NCBI RefSeq assembly: GCF_033095805.1
Contig: NZ_CP109901.1
Coordinates: 2,947,766-3,011,765, forward strand
Direction of reading: 5' to 3'
Length of the DNA: 64,000 nucleotides
DNA from: Serratia sp. UGAL515B_01
GTDB lineage: Bacteria; Pseudomonadota; Gammaproteobacteria; Enterobacterales; Enterobacteriaceae
Below the pieces are notes generated by a model. The model made no database searches. It was not told where the DNA came from and was given only the letters and a program-made list of their open reading frames with translations. Below, in pieces: positions 63,725 to 64,000 of the stretch (position 1 is the first letter of the stretch; each line of letters starts with the position of its first letter). A program made the position numbers and the translations under genes.

Positions 63725-64000
63725 ATGAAAGCCATGATCCTTGCAGCAGGAAAAGGAACCAGAGCCAGACCATTGACCACGATTGTGCCAAAGCCAATGA
63801 TCCCATTAATTCGCAAACCTATTATGGAGTCGATCATTGAGCATTTAAGAAAGTATGGTTTTAATCAGTTAATGGTGAATACCAGCTATCTTTCCGCCGA
63901 TATCGAAGACTATTTCCGTGATGGCCATGCCTGGGGAGTAGAAATGGGATACTCCTACGAAGGTGTGATGGAAGGTAATACCTTCGTCGACAACGTACTA
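63725..64000 (+). CDS. NDP-sugar nucleotidyltransferase (3' truncated by window)
   Basis: The first 92 codons of a nucleotidyltransferase of the mannose-1-phosphate guanylyltransferase/glucose-1-phosphate thymidylyltransferase fold. The N-terminal signature is MKAMILAAGKGTRARPLTTIVPKPMIPLI (residues 1-29), with the nucleotide loop AAGKGTR and the conserved KPM, then VNTSYLSADIEDYFRDG. The exact sugar cannot be told from this fragment. It would make an activated sugar for a surface polysaccharide or glycan. Confidence 0.85.
   Translation, partial: MKAMILAAGKGTRARPLTTIVPKPMIPLIRKPIMESIIEHLRKYGFNQLMVNTSYLSADIEDYFRDGHAWGVEMGYSYEGVMEGNTFVDNVL

Overview
The window is a chromosomal segment of a gamma-proteobacterium of the order Enterobacterales. 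Nearly every core protein resembles its E. coli counterpart closely, and the gene order (cyoBCDE-yajR-yajQ-panE-yajL-thiI-xseB-ispA-dxs, pgpA-thiL-nusB-ribE-ribD-nrdR, secF-secD-yajC-tgt-queA, malZ-proY-brnQ-phoR-phoB-sbcD-sbcC, mak-rdgC) follows the E. coli cyo-sbcC region. A peroxiredoxin beside acpH, ERIC-type repeats and a Tae4/Tai4 pair point to a Serratia-like member of Yersiniaceae. The genus is an inference.

Region 1 (1-44 kb) is the conserved backbone: the cytochrome bo oxidase operon (cut at the left edge inside cyoB), isoprenoid, thiamine, riboflavin and queuosine synthesis, the SecDF-YajC secretion complex, acpH, a 2-Cys peroxiredoxin, gamma-glutamyltranspeptidase, MalZ, two amino-acid permeases, the PhoBR two-component system with a Pho box, the SbcCD nuclease, fructokinase, RdgC, PpnP and shikimate kinase. 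Departures from the usual layout are a one-base frameshift near the 3' end of dxs, a lone BglG-type antiterminator with its own RAT/terminator, a tandem ERIC pair whose end supplies the stop of tgt, and an ERIC-like remnant at the end of queA.

Region 2 (44.2-49.1 kb) is an accessory stretch with long gene-poor gaps and repeat debris. It holds an orphan type VI secretion amidase effector/immunity pair (Tae4/Tai4), a YafE-like methyltransferase, a small membrane protein, a DUF333 lipoprotein and PagP. Region 3 (49.1-52.6 kb) is the N-acetylmuramic acid catabolic locus: murQ-murP divergent from a MurR/RpiR regulator, with a CRP-like site and a palindrome between them.

Region 4 (52.7-62.6 kb) is the most unusual part. 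One leftward gene string encodes an ankyrin protein, homologues of the three oxamate carbamoyltransferase subunits (AllH/YlbF, AllF/FdrA, AllG/YlbE), an NCS2/AzgA-like permease, a carbamate kinase and a Tat-exported amidohydrolase of the cytosine-deaminase family. It is divergent from an AllS-like LysR regulator. The inferred logic is periplasmic attack on a nitrogenous compound, uptake, carbamoyl transfer to phosphate, then ATP from carbamoyl phosphate. No allantoin-pathway enzyme is present, so the substrate is open. The window ends with a STAS-domain protein followed closely by the start of a sugar-nucleotidyltransferase gene (63.4-64 kb). I saw no rRNA, tRNA, CRISPR array, phage or intact insertion sequence.
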